Assembly (NCBI GenBank): GCA_002683395.1
Contig: NYTG01000011.1
Coordinates: 33,839-46,598, forward strand
Length of the DNA: 12,760 nucleotides
From: Halieaceae bacterium
GTDB lineage: Bacteria > Pseudomonadota > Gammaproteobacteria > Pseudomonadales > Halieaceae
Reading direction: 5' to 3'
Shown one piece after another: positions 1-7,307 of the stretch. A program made the translations under genes and the position numbers. The notes under the pieces were generated by a model. That model was not told where the DNA came from, made no database searches, and saw only the letters and a program-made list of their open reading frames with translations. Every line of letters begins with the position of its first letter. Within the stretch, counting starts at the first letter, position 1.

Positions 1-347
1 TTTAGGATGCGTGGCAAGAAATATTCTTTTTGCTCATCGGTGCCGTAGGCCATGATGACGTTGGCCACCATGACGAGGCCAAAAGGAATCACATTGGGGA
101 CGCCCGCCAAAGAGCGCTCGGTTTCATAGATGTACTTCTGCGTGGCTGTCCAGCCTGTCCCGCCGAACTCGGCCGGCCAATTAGGCGCAACCCAACCCTT
201 TTCATAAAGCTTGCGCTGCCATTCCTCAGCGCCTTCCTTATGGTTGGAGCGCATTCGTGCCCGCAGCTCAGGCGTATACGCTTTCTCAAAAAATCCGCGA
301 ACCTCGTCGCGAAAAGCCAAATCTTCGTTGGAATATGCGGTATCCAT
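1..347 (-). CDS. acyl-CoA dehydrogenase, N-terminal part (runs off the left edge)
   Basis: This is the first 115 codons of a flavin-dependent acyl-CoA dehydrogenase, which would oxidise an acyl-CoA at the alpha-beta bond and pass electrons to ETF. The ATG at 347 has a good ribosome site (AGAGGTGA, 351-358). The visible protein begins MDTAYSNEDLAFRDEVRGFF and carries the family's all-alpha N-terminal domain: a charged helix, then the characteristic WVAPNWPAEFGGTGW stretch (about residues 52-66), then ETERSLAGVPNV and GTDEQKEYFLPRIL, which precedes the FAD/substrate region. The catalytic base and FAD-binding parts lie outside the window, so chain-length specificity cannot be judged. It is co-directional with ybbN but separated by 142 bases with a promoter candidate, so it probably starts a separate unit. 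The family call is firm; the subfamily is unknown. Confidence 0.9.
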   Translation of the reverse strand, partial: MDTAYSNEDLAFRDEVRGFFEKAYTPELRARMRSNHKEGAEEWQRKLYEKGWVAPNWPAEFGGTGWTATQKYIYETERSLAGVPNVIPFGLVMVANVIMAYGTDEQKEYFLPRIL

Positions 348-431
348 GGTTCACCTCTCGGCAGAATGTGCCCGACGCATGGGTTAATCGGACAGAGTTT
401 TGAATTTTGAGTATGTTTTCTGAATAAAGGG

Positions 432-460
432 AATGTAGGCAAGTTGAGGGCGTATTGCAA
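432..460 (-). promoter_or_regulatory. sigma-70-type promoter candidate for the acyl-CoA dehydrogenase
   Basis: On the minus strand, TTGCAA (455-460) and TACATT (432-437) are separated by exactly 17 bases and lie about 85 bases before the dehydrogenase ATG. Four of six bases match at -35 and four of six at -10. I see no terminator-like hairpin with a T tract between ybbN and this point, so read-through from ybbN remains possible. This is a pattern match only. Confidence 0.4.
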
Positions 461-489
461 CCCTATCTGCGGCTCAAAATCATTGCTAT

Positions 490-1350
490 TCAGTACATCA
501 ATGAAAACAGTTTGCGCTGGTATTCCGCGGCGAGCGGATCACCCTTGCCGATTGTGGCCAGCGTGTCGAGAAAGACCTTTCTGACCTCGCCGTTATTGAA
601 GTCGCGATCGGCGCGCAGCACCGTCAACAAGTGCTCCAATGCATCTCGGTATTGCGCGACCTGACTCAATTGAATAGCGAGCTGAATTCGGGTGGCGTGA
701 TCCTCGGGATCGGCCGCTATTGCCGCCTCCAGCGCCTCGACCTCGGGCGAGCGGGCCGCCTCGCGGCCAAGCTCAATCTGGGCGATCAGCTGCTCGTAGC
801 GGGCATCCTGATCCGCCAGCCGGACATCTTGTAATAGCGTTTCGGCTTCGTCGAGTCGATTAGCGGTAACCAGTGCGCCCGCATAGGTCAGGGTCATCTC
901 CAATTTTTTACCGGATTCTTCCCAGACACTGCGATAAAGCGCCAACGCGCCCGGCACATCCCCCTCCGTAAGCAATTGCTCAGCCTCTTCGAGGGCACCC
1001 GCCTGAGGGGATGGCAAGTGCTTATCCAGCATTTCGCGCACGGCAGACTCAGGCTGCGCTCCGGAAAAGCCATCAATCGGCTGACCTTCTTTGATCACCA
1101 TGATCGTCGGCAACGACCGAACGCCCAGCTGCTGCGCCAACATTTGCTGCTCATCGGCATTGACCTTGGCGAGCAGGAAGGCGCCCTGGTACTCCTGAGC
1201 CAATTTCTCGAGGATGGGCATGAGTTGCTTGCAGGGTTCACACCAGTCAGCCCAGAAATCCACGACGACGGGTCGCGTCATCGACTCCTCTATGAGTAAT
1301 TGCTGGGCGTTGCTCTCATCGATCTCGACACTATGCGCAGAAGCATTCAT
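490..1350 (-). CDS. ybbN: thioredoxin-TPR co-chaperone, YbbN/CnoX family
   Basis: A 286-residue protein with an N-terminal thioredoxin fold (about 1-110) followed by a helical TPR-like region (about 115-286), the layout of YbbN/CnoX. The active site is W36-C37-E38-P39-C40-K41 and the cis-proline motif is S79-L80-P81-T82. E. coli YbbN has lost one active-site cysteine, whereas both are present here, so this protein may be redox-active. CnoX-type proteins hold unfolding clients, particularly under hypochlorous acid stress, and hand them to GroEL or DnaK. The ATG overlaps the dapB stop as ATGA (1347-1350) and has a perfect AGGAGG seven bases upstream. It is the last gene of the dnaJ-dapB-ybbN group, and linkage to dnaK/dnaJ fits a chaperone role. 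No signal peptide is seen, so it should be cytoplasmic. The family assignment is strong; the redox activity is inferred. Confidence 0.9.
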   Translation of the reverse strand: MNASAHSVEIDESNAQQLLIEESMTRPVVVDFWADWCEPCKQLMPILEKLAQEYQGAFLLAKVNADEQQMLAQQLGVRSLPTIMVIKEGQPIDGFSGAQPESAVREMLDKHLPSPQAGALEEAEQLLTEGDVPGALALYRSVWEESGKKLEMTLTYAGALVTANRLDEAETLLQDVRLADQDARYEQLIAQIELGREAARSPEVEALEAAIAADPEDHATRIQLAIQLSQVAQYRDALEHLLTVLRADRDFNNGEVRKVFLDTLATIGKGDPLAAEYQRKLFSLMY

Positions 1351-2168
1351 GCGTCAGCCTCCTGCCCTGCCAGGACGTCTTGCATGCTGTATTGCCCCAC
1401 AGACTGCTCGGCCAGCCAGCAGGCAGCGCGCACGGCGCCTTGAGCAAATGCCATACGCGAGCTGGCGCGGTGGGTAATTTCCAGACGCTCACCGTCGCCG
1501 GCAAAAATGACCGTATGATCGCCCACCACGTCACCCGCTCGAATCGAGCTAAAGCCAATCGCGTCGCGATCGCGCGCGCCCGTACGACCCTCTCGCCCGT
1601 GAACCGCAACCTGGGATAAATCCCGATCGAGCGCTGCTGCGATAACTTCGCCCAAGCTCAGCGCCGTGCCCGAGGGAGCGTCGATTTTGTGTCGGTGATG
1701 GGTCTCGATGATCTCAATATCAACCGTGTCGCCCAGCGCCCGCGCGGCGGCTTCGGCGAGACGGAAAGTCAGATTGACGCCCGGGGCAAAATTGGACGCC
1801 TGACAAACGGGGATCTCCGCAGTGGCCGCCGCCAGCGCCTCGGCCTGAGCGTCCGTGAAGCCCGTTGTACCGATGACCATCGGCACACCATGACGCGCGC
1901 AGATTGCCGCCTGCGTCAGCGTCGATTCAGGCACGGTGAAGTCAATCAGAGCATCAATTTCTTCAGCGACTGCCGAGAGATCGGCCGTGATTATCACGCC
2001 GGTAGAATCACCCCCGAGCAACTCCCCCATGTCAGCGTCCAATAGCGAGGACTCCGCCTGCTCAATGGCCGCTGCCAGCGTGCAGGCGCCCTCGGAGGCG
2101 GCAATCGCCTCCGACAGCATCCGGCCCATGCGGCCTGCCGCGCCCGTGATCCCAATTCGTACGGTCAT
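1347..2168 (-). CDS. dapB: 4-hydroxy-tetrahydrodipicolinate reductase
   Basis: A 273-residue DapB, the same length as the E. coli enzyme. It reduces 4-hydroxy-tetrahydrodipicolinate with NAD(P)H in the diaminopimelate/lysine pathway, supplying peptidoglycan and protein synthesis. The N-terminal Rossmann motif GITGAAGRMG has glycines at 9, 12 and 15. IGTTG lies at about 99-103. The signature E155-T156-H157-H158-R159-H160-K161 followed by DAPSGTA carries the proposed catalytic H157 and K161, equivalent to E. coli H159 and K163. The start overlaps the dnaJ stop (ATGA, 2165-2168), and the stop overlaps the ybbN start in the same way. No good ribosome site precedes it, so translational coupling to dnaJ is likely. 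dnaJ-dapB adjacency is also found in Pseudomonas, where carA follows. The protein is cytoplasmic and tetrameric in the family. Confidence 0.97.
   Translation of the reverse strand: MTVRIGITGAAGRMGRMLSEAIAASEGACTLAAAIEQAESSLLDADMGELLGGDSTGVIITADLSAVAEEIDALIDFTVPESTLTQAAICARHGVPMVIGTTGFTDAQAEALAAATAEIPVCQASNFAPGVNLTFRLAEAAARALGDTVDIEIIETHHRHKIDAPSGTALSLGEVIAAALDRDLSQVAVHGREGRTGARDRDAIGFSSIRAGDVVGDHTVIFAGDGERLEITHRASSRMAFAQGAVRAACWLAEQSVGQYSMQDVLAGQEADA
1358..1363 (-). promoter_or_regulatory. strong ribosome binding site of ybbN inside the dapB end
   Basis: A perfect AGGAGG on the minus strand lies within the dapB 3' end, seven bases before the ybbN ATG. The overlap with dapB would already allow re-initiation. 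A full-strength site in addition suggests ybbN is translated at least as well as dapB. Confidence 0.75.
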
Positions 2169-3295
2169 CCGGTCATTCCATCAAAGAAATTTTTGACTCC
2201 CTCAAACCAACTGCTCTGCCGGGGGGATTGCTGCTCGCCCCCTTCCTGCAAAGCGCCGCGAAACTCCTCCAGCAGGGTACGCTGTTCCTTAGTCAGATTC
2301 ACCGGGGTCTCCAGCACCGCGCGACACAGTAAGTCCCCCACAGGGCCACCGCGGACCGGTTTTACCCCTTTGCCGCGCAAGCGAAACATCTTACCGGTCT
2401 GCGTTTCGGAGGGAATTTTGAGCTTCACACGTCCATCGAGGGTCGGCACTTCGAGCTCTCCCCCGAGCGCCGCGTCGGCGAAACTGATGGGCACCTCACA
2501 ATACAAATGGCGCCCGTCACGCTCAAAGAGCGGATGCTGGCGCACCGCGATCTGCACGAAGAGATCACCGGGAGGCCCACCTGCGGGCCCTGCCTCACCC
2601 TCACCACTCAGGCGAATGCGATCGCCGGTATCCACACCGGGCGGCACTTTGACTGACAGGGTTTTGGTTTTTTCAACCAGCCCCTGACCGCGACAGTCGA
2701 CACAGGGATCAGAAATCGTTTGTCCCCGACCACGGCACGTGGGGCAGGTTTGCTGTACCTGAAAAAATCCCTGCTGGGTTCGGACCTGACCCGAGCCTCC
2801 GCAGCTGCCGCAAGTGACGGGACGGCTGCCCGGCTTAGCCCCGCTGCCGTCGCACGGTTCGCAGTGCTGCAATGAAGGCACTCGAATTTCCGCTGTGGAG
2901 CCTCGCACGGCTTCCTCTAAAGCCACCTCCAGCGTGTAGCGCAAATCGGATCCACGCTGAGGACCCTGCCGGCGACCACCGCCACCACCACCGCCAAAAA
3001 TATCGCCGAATACATCGCCAAAAATATCCGAGAAACTGCCGCCCTGAAAACCGCCGCCCCCCATGGAAGGGTCTACGCCGGCATGCCCGAACTGGTCATA
3101 AGCACCCCGCTTCTCACCGTCCGACAGAATCTCGTAGGCCTCAGTGGCCTCCTTGAACTTGGCATCGGCGTTCGCATCGTCCGGATTCCGGTCCGGGTGA
3201 TACTTCATCGCGATCCGGCGATAAGCCTTTTTGATGTCCGGCTCGGCAGCCGATCGATCTACCCCGAGCACATCGTAATAGTCGCGTTTCGACAT
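2165..3295 (-). CDS. dnaJ: DnaJ (Hsp40) co-chaperone
   Basis: A full-length class I DnaJ of 376 residues, equal in length to E. coli DnaJ. It stimulates the DnaK ATPase and delivers unfolded substrates. The J domain (1-70) has the HPD triad at 33-35. A Gly/Phe region (79-107) repeats D-I/V-F-G. The zinc domain has four CxxCxGxG motifs at C145/C148, C162/C165, C184/C187 and C198/C201, and the C-terminal substrate domain follows. The ATG at 3295 gives the canonical MSKRDYYDVLGV start but has no Shine-Dalgarno at normal spacing. AGAGGGA lies 33 bases upstream with a hairpin between. An in-frame GTG at 3325 would add ten residues and is the alternative start. dnaK lies upstream across 157 bases containing a terminator-like hairpin, and dapB overlaps its stop. 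Confidence 0.97.
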   Translation of the reverse strand: MSKRDYYDVLGVDRSAAEPDIKKAYRRIAMKYHPDRNPDDANADAKFKEATEAYEILSDGEKRGAYDQFGHAGVDPSMGGGGFQGGSFSDIFGDVFGDIFGGGGGGGRRQGPQRGSDLRYTLEVALEEAVRGSTAEIRVPSLQHCEPCDGSGAKPGSRPVTCGSCGGSGQVRTQQGFFQVQQTCPTCRGRGQTISDPCVDCRGQGLVEKTKTLSVKVPPGVDTGDRIRLSGEGEAGPAGGPPGDLFVQIAVRQHPLFERDGRHLYCEVPISFADAALGGELEVPTLDGRVKLKIPSETQTGKMFRLRGKGVKPVRGGPVGDLLCRAVLETPVNLTKEQRTLLEEFRGALQEGGEQQSPRQSSWFEGVKNFFDGMTG

Positions 3296-3334
3296 AATTT
3301 CGGCGTGGGCTCTCGCAAACGCCACGCTCCCTCT
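3296..3334 (-). promoter_or_regulatory. dnaJ leader: Shine-Dalgarno, 25-nt hairpin, then ATG
   Basis: On the minus strand AGAGGGA (3328-3334) is followed at once by GCGTGG (3322-3327), a 13-nt loop and CCACGC (3303-3308), then seven bases and the dnaJ ATG (3293-3295). If the six-pair GC-rich stem forms, the Shine-Dalgarno is brought to a spacing of seven bases from the ATG. Unfolded, the same Shine-Dalgarno sits near an in-frame GTG (3323-3325) that lies inside the left arm. The sequence elements are seen directly; the folding role is inferred. Confidence 0.5.
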
Positions 3335-3336
3335 TT

Positions 3337-3379
3337 AAAAACGGACGCGGGCTACATGGTGAATGCCATGACCCGCGTC
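3337..3379 (-). terminator. rho-independent-type terminator or attenuator between dnaK and dnaJ
   Basis: On the minus strand GACGCGGG (3372-3379) pairs with CCCGCGTC (3344-3351). An inner stem CATGG/CCATG (3366-3370 with 3355-3359) closes a 6-nt loop, and the outer and inner stems are separated by a small internal loop. Two bases after the outer stem comes a run of five T (3337-3341). The plus strand has no T run after the hairpin, so it is oriented for the dnaK transcript. It would end part of the dnaK message and lower dnaJ-dapB-ybbN expression. I found no convincing promoter between it and dnaJ, so partial read-through is the simplest explanation. Confidence 0.7.
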
Positions 3380-3452
3380 TGGATTGCCGCCCCAAAAGGA
3401 GCGCATTTTAGCGCAACACTATCCTCGCGTTGCTCAGGCTAGATCCCTTGGA

Positions 3453-5387
3453 TCATGCGCGTTTGTCGTCTTTCACTTCCTCAAATTCAGCATCGACAAC
3501 GTCACCCTGATCCGGCTCATCGGCCGCGGCTTCAGCGCCCTCTGCGCCGGCTGCCGCACCCTCGGCCTGCTGAGCTGCGTACATCTTTTGTGCCACGCCA
3601 CTGGTGGCTTCGGTTAATGTCGCAGTCGTCGCCTCCATGGCAGCGGCATCATCGCCTTTGATCGCGTCTTCCGCTGCAACGATCGCAGCCTCAATGGCCG
3701 AACGCTCGTCTTCCGTCGCGTGCTCACCCGCCTCTTCAAGCGTCTTGCGCGCGGCGTGCACCATACCATCAGCGGTATTGCGCGCGGCTACCAGCTCTTC
3801 AAACTGCTTATCGGCCTCGGCATTCGCTTCCGCATCCTGCACCATTTGCTCAATCTCGCCCTCAGAGAGGCCGCCAGAGGCGGTAATCCGGATCGACTGC
3901 TCCTTGCCTGTCGCTTTATCTTTGGCCGAAACATTGAGGATGCCGTTGGCATCCAAGTCGAAGGTCACCTCTACCTGCGGCATACCCCGCGGTGCCGGTG
4001 GGATATCCGCCAGATCAAAACGCCCAAGCGACTTGTTTTGTGTCGCCTGCTTGCGCTCGCCCTGCACGACGTGGATCGTCACCGCAGTCTGGTTGTCCTC
4101 CGCCGTAGAAAAAATCTGCGACTTCTTGGTAGGAATAGTCGTGTTCTTCTCTATCAACGGCGTCGCGACACTACCCATCGTTTCGATACCCAGAGTCAGC
4201 GGCGTGACGTCCAGCAGCAGCACGTCTTTGACGTCGCCTGCAAGCACCGCGCCCTGAATGGACGCGCCCATGGCAACCGCCTCGTCCGGATTGACGTCCT
4301 TGCGCGTGTCCTGCCCAAAGAAGTCCGCCACCGCCTGCTGCACCATTGGCATGCGGGTCTGGCCCCCCACCATAATGACGTCCTGCACCTCAGAGGGAGA
4401 CAGGCCGGCGTCATCGAGTGCGATCTTGACCGGATCGAGCGAACGCTTGACCAGGTCCTCCACCAGCGACTCGAGCTTAGAACGGCTCAGCTTGACCACG
4501 AGGTGTTTGGGACCGGTGGCGTCGGCAGTAATGTACGGCAGATTGACCTCGGTCTGCTGGGCGCTTGAGAGCTCGATCTTGGCTTTCTCTGCCGCTTCCT
4601 TCAAACGCTGCAGTGCCAGGGGATCGTTGTGCAGATCGATGCTGCTTTCTTTCTTAAATTCTTCGGCGAGGAATTCGATCAGGCGCAGGTCAAAGTCTTC
4701 GCCCCCGAGAAAGGTATCCCCGTTGGTCGCTAACACTTCGAACTGATGTTCGCCGTCTACTTCGGCAATCTCGATAATGGAAATATCGAAGGTTCCGCCA
4801 CCGAGGTCATAGACCGCTACCGTGCGATCACCCTCTGACTTGTCCATGCCATAAGCCAGCGCAGCAGCCGTCGGCTCGTTAATGATCCGCTTGACCTCAA
4901 GCCCGGCAATGCGCCCGGCGTCTTTCGTAGCCTGCCGCTGAGAGTCATTAAAATAGGCCGGCACGGTAATCACCGCTTCGGTGACGGCCTCTCCGAGGTA
5001 CTCCTCGGCGGTCTTCTTCATTTTACGCAGCACTTCGGCCGAGACCTGCGGGGGTGCCATCTTCTCGTCGTTCACCTGAACCCAGGCGTCACCGCTCTCC
5101 GCCTCAACAATTTGATACGGCACCATCTTGATGTCCTTCTGCACGACATCATCCTGAAAACGACGACCGATCAGTCGCTTTACGGCGAACAAGGTGTTCT
5201 GTGGATTCGTAACGGCCTGGCGCTTGGCGGATTGGCCCACCAGAATTTCATTATCGTCGGTATAGGCGACAATCGACGGCGTGGTGCGGCCACCCTCAGC
5301 GTTCTCGATCACTCGTGGCTTGCCACCCTCGAGTACGGATACGCAACTATTAGTGGTACCTAAATCGATACCGATAATCTTACCCAT
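3453..5387 (-). CDS. dnaK: DnaK (Hsp70) chaperone
   Basis: A 644-residue Hsp70, close to the 638 of E. coli DnaK. It binds exposed hydrophobic segments of clients in an ATP-driven cycle with DnaJ and GrpE. The start MGKIIGIDLGTTNSC has the phosphate-binding T11/T12 and C15. The second nucleotide motif DLGGGTFDISI (about 195-205), the conserved interdomain linker DVLLLDVTPLTLG (about 390) and the substrate domain follow. The C-terminus is an acidic, Ala/Gly-rich lid tail ending EEVKDDKRA, the DnaJ-interacting type of tail. The ATG at 5387 is chosen over an in-frame codon 39 bases upstream because it gives the conserved N-terminus and has AGGAGA nine bases before it. A sigma-32 promoter lies 56-83 bases upstream. 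The 5' leader can form a GCCGG/CCGGC hairpin (5405-5424). Confidence 0.99.
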   Translation of the reverse strand: MGKIIGIDLGTTNSCVSVLEGGKPRVIENAEGGRTTPSIVAYTDDNEILVGQSAKRQAVTNPQNTLFAVKRLIGRRFQDDVVQKDIKMVPYQIVEAESGDAWVQVNDEKMAPPQVSAEVLRKMKKTAEEYLGEAVTEAVITVPAYFNDSQRQATKDAGRIAGLEVKRIINEPTAAALAYGMDKSEGDRTVAVYDLGGGTFDISIIEIAEVDGEHQFEVLATNGDTFLGGEDFDLRLIEFLAEEFKKESSIDLHNDPLALQRLKEAAEKAKIELSSAQQTEVNLPYITADATGPKHLVVKLSRSKLESLVEDLVKRSLDPVKIALDDAGLSPSEVQDVIMVGGQTRMPMVQQAVADFFGQDTRKDVNPDEAVAMGASIQGAVLAGDVKDVLLLDVTPLTLGIETMGSVATPLIEKNTTIPTKKSQIFSTAEDNQTAVTIHVVQGERKQATQNKSLGRFDLADIPPAPRGMPQVEVTFDLDANGILNVSAKDKATGKEQSIRITASGGLSEGEIEQMVQDAEANAEADKQFEELVAARNTADGMVHAARKTLEEAGEHATEDERSAIEAAIVAAEDAIKGDDAAAMEATTATLTEATSGVAQKMYAAQQAEGAAAGAEGAEAAADEPDQGDVVDAEFEEVKDDKRA

Positions 5388-5442
5388 GTTTGTTTCTCCT
5401 GTCGGCCGGCATTTCAGCACCGGCAAGCTTCCTTGATAGTGA

Positions 5443-5470
5443 ATATGGGGGCGGCCTCATCAATTTCAAG
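5443..5470 (-). promoter_or_regulatory. sigma-32 (RpoH) heat-shock promoter of dnaK
   Basis: On the minus strand CTTGAAA (5464-5470), 13 bases, then CCCCATAT (5443-5450). This matches the enterobacterial RpoH consensus (CTTGAA, 13-15 bases, CCCCAT-T) at essentially every core position. Transcription would start near 5435, leaving a leader of roughly 48 bases with a good ribosome site. dnaK can therefore be induced independently of grpE. Confidence 0.85.
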
Positions 5471-5496
5471 CACCGGCTCCCCACGACCCTTCAGAT

Positions 5497-6102
5497 TTAT
5501 GCGTCGCTAGGCGCCTTGGATACCATCACCATTGCCGGGCGCAGCAGTCGACCATTGAGCAGGTAACCCTTCTGCATCACGGCCACCACTGAATTGGGCT
5601 CGACATCTGGCTGTTCGACCATGCTCATCGCCTGAGCGGTCTCGGGATCGAAGGGCTCTCCCACAGGATCGACCGGCTCAACCCCGTATTTGGCTAATAC
5701 ATCCATAAAGCCTTTGCGCGTGAGCTCAACACCCTCCGCCAATGCAGCGTCGCCTTGGTCGTTGCCGCCTGAGTCCAGTGCTCGCTCAAGGTTGTCGACG
5801 ACACTCAGCAGATCGCCGCAGAAGCGTTCCAGCGCAAATTTTCGGGCCTTCTCTATTTCCTGTTCCGCCCGCCGCTGCACATTCATCGCGTCAGCCTGCG
5901 CCCTCAGCGCCGCATCCTTTGCCGCCTCCAAGGCATCCTCAAGGCTTTCCGGCGCATCCGGTTCAGCAGCCGGTTCATCCGAACCATCGCCGGCCTCTGC
6001 CGCTTCGGGGTCACCGTTTGAAACGGTTTCAGGTTCAGCCTGCTCGGCTTGGGTGCCATCACCCTCGAGCTCTGCGGGCTCCTCTGATTTATCGTCCGCC
6101 AT
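5497..6102 (-). CDS. grpE: GrpE nucleotide exchange factor
   Basis: A 201-residue GrpE (E. coli 197), which releases ADP from DnaK and so resets the chaperone cycle; in the family it also acts as a thermosensor through its long paired helices. The first 60 or so residues are acidic and disordered-looking (runs of E, D, A, P). The long helix follows, with QRRAEQEIEKARKFALERF (about 76-94), the most conserved N-terminal feature. The C-terminal beta domain carries the family signature around VEPNSVVAVMQKGYLLNGR and the LRPAMVMVSK ending. The ATG at 6102 has GGAGA six bases upstream. It lies 109 bases before dnaK and 176 bases after hrcA, with its own sigma-32 promoter. The protein is cytoplasmic and dimeric in the family. 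Confidence 0.98.
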   Translation of the reverse strand: MADDKSEEPAELEGDGTQAEQAEPETVSNGDPEAAEAGDGSDEPAAEPDAPESLEDALEAAKDAALRAQADAMNVQRRAEQEIEKARKFALERFCGDLLSVVDNLERALDSGGNDQGDAALAEGVELTRKGFMDVLAKYGVEPVDPVGEPFDPETAQAMSMVEQPDVEPNSVVAVMQKGYLLNGRLLRPAMVMVSKAPSDA

Positions 6103-6160
6103 GGGCGCTCTCCGTTATGTGTTCCAGTCACTCTGGGGCGATTCCCCCCCATGACAGCCA

Positions 6161-6195
6161 ATGTGGGGTGCCCGAGACGGTTTTCAAGGGGGAGA
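6161..6195 (-). promoter_or_regulatory. sigma-32 (RpoH) heat-shock promoter of grpE
   Basis: On the minus strand TCTCCCCCTTGAAA (6182-6195) matches the extended RpoH -35 consensus TCTCNCCCTTGAA throughout. After 13 bases comes CCCCACAT (6161-6168), one base off the CCCCAT core. The start point would be near 6153, about 50 bases before the grpE ATG. The extended -35 match makes chance unlikely. Confidence 0.85.
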
Positions 6196-6278
6196 CGGGG
6201 TTTTGTCGCGAACTTTATGGAGACTGGGGTGAAATGGAGCACTGGTGGCCGGGCACGGCCCCGGGTCATGGCAACCCG

Positions 6279-7307
6279 CTATCGGGAGAGGGCGGCACTC
6301 AGCATACGCGCAGTCACATCAACGATCGGAATCACTCGCTCGTAGGCCATTCGCGTGGGTCCAATGACGCCGAGCACGCCGAGGGACTGGGTTCCCTGTG
6401 CATAAGGCGCGGTGATCACACTGAAATCGCCAAACACATCGAAGCCGGCTTCTTCTCCAATAAAGATTTGGATCCCGTCTGCCCGGGAACAACGTTCCAG
6501 AAGCTCCAGCAGATCACGCTTGCGCTCAAAGGCGTCAAACAACTCGCGCAATTTTTGCATGTCCTCGGGTGAGGCTTGATTCAGCAAGCTGGCCTCTCCC
6601 GCTACCACCAGATTTTCGGGTTCCTGCTCGGTCTCAATCGCCGCGTTGGCAAGCTCCAGGGCCGCGCCTAGATAATGGTCGATGCGCGCGCGGGCCTCGG
6701 ACATCTCCCGCACAATATGGCCCTTGACCTGAGTGAGGTCATTGCCGGCATAGCGCTGATTGATGAGCTCAGCCGCAGTCTTGAGCTGCTCCTCGGTCAT
6801 GGGCCGCTGCATTTGGATAATTCGGTTCTGCACCTCTCGCTCGTTGATCACCAGAATGGCCAACACCCGGTCGCCGGATAGCGGCAAAAACTCAATTTGT
6901 CTGAGTTGGCTGGCGGCCGGCCTCGGCACCGTCACAATGCCGGTTTGATAGGTAATTTGGGCAAGCAGGTTGGAGGCGGTCTGCACCAGCTGTTCGGAAC
7001 TGCGATTGGGGTCGAGTCCGGCATTGAGCGCTGAGACTGTGCCCTGCTCTACCGGGCCCACCTGCAACAAGCTGTCGACAAAAAACCGATAGCCTTGCGC
7101 GGTGGGAACCCGCCCGGCAGAAGTGTGCGGGGAGGCCAGATAACCCAGGTCCTCTAGCTCTGACATGATGTTGCGCACCGTTGCCGGGCTGACCGACAGT
7201 CCGCTTTCTCCCTGCAGGTTTTTTGACGCAACCGGCTGCCCCTCGCGAATATGCATCTCGACGAGAGTTTTCAGGAGCGATGACGCGCGGGATGACAGGG
7301 CTTCCAA
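6279..7307 (-). CDS. hrcA: HrcA heat-inducible transcription repressor
   Basis: HrcA is the repressor of class I heat-shock genes; it binds CIRCE operators and needs GroEL for activity. With the TTG start at 7307 it is 342 residues, the usual family length. The N-terminal winged helix-turn-helix (about 20-75) shows the family pattern: VEMHIREGQPVASKNL, then SVSPATVRNIMSELEDLGYL, then SPHTSAGRVPTAQGYRFFVD. The remainder matches the GAF-like and dimerisation region and ends GVIGPTRMAYERVIPIVDVT, the conserved HrcA C-terminus. TTG is preferred because GGAAGAG (7315-7321) stands seven bases upstream. An in-frame GTG at 7397 would add 30 residues without family resemblance. It heads the heat-shock block, divergent from recN. 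No CIRCE element is found near it, so autoregulation by HrcA is not supported. Confidence 0.92.
   Translation of the reverse strand: MEALSSRASSLLKTLVEMHIREGQPVASKNLQGESGLSVSPATVRNIMSELEDLGYLASPHTSAGRVPTAQGYRFFVDSLLQVGPVEQGTVSALNAGLDPNRSSEQLVQTASNLLAQITYQTGIVTVPRPAASQLRQIEFLPLSGDRVLAILVINEREVQNRIIQMQRPMTEEQLKTAAELINQRYAGNDLTQVKGHIVREMSEARARIDHYLGAALELANAAIETEQEPENLVVAGEASLLNQASPEDMQKLRELFDAFERKRDLLELLERCSRADGIQIFIGEEAGFDVFGDFSVITAPYAQGTQSLGVLGVIGPTRMAYERVIPIVDVTARMLSAALSR

Noticed and set aside
30..410. A 126-codon plus-strand frame at the left edge.
   Set aside because: The minus strand here encodes a clear acyl-CoA dehydrogenase N-terminus with a good ribosome site, so the plus-strand frame is a shadow.
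3442..3454. GATCC/GGATC palindrome at the dnaK stop as a terminator.
   Set aside because: Five pairs with a 3-base loop, no T run, and partly within the coding sequence; the hairpin at 3344-3379 is the better candidate.
3604..4568. Long open frames (217 and 282 codons) on the plus strand opposite dnaK.
   Set aside because: They lie entirely within dnaK, show no recognisable protein and have Arg/Ser/His-rich compositions typical of antisense frames in GC-rich genes.
6222..6278. GC-rich hairpins after hrcA as a terminator.
   Set aside because: Short stems (CGGGT/ACCCG, CCGGG/CCCGG) form, but no T run follows on the minus strand.
6290..6310. GCACTC near the 3' end of hrcA as a CIRCE half-site.
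   Set aside because: The flanking bases do not match TTAGCACTC and no GAGTGC partner lies nine bases on; it is inside the coding sequence.
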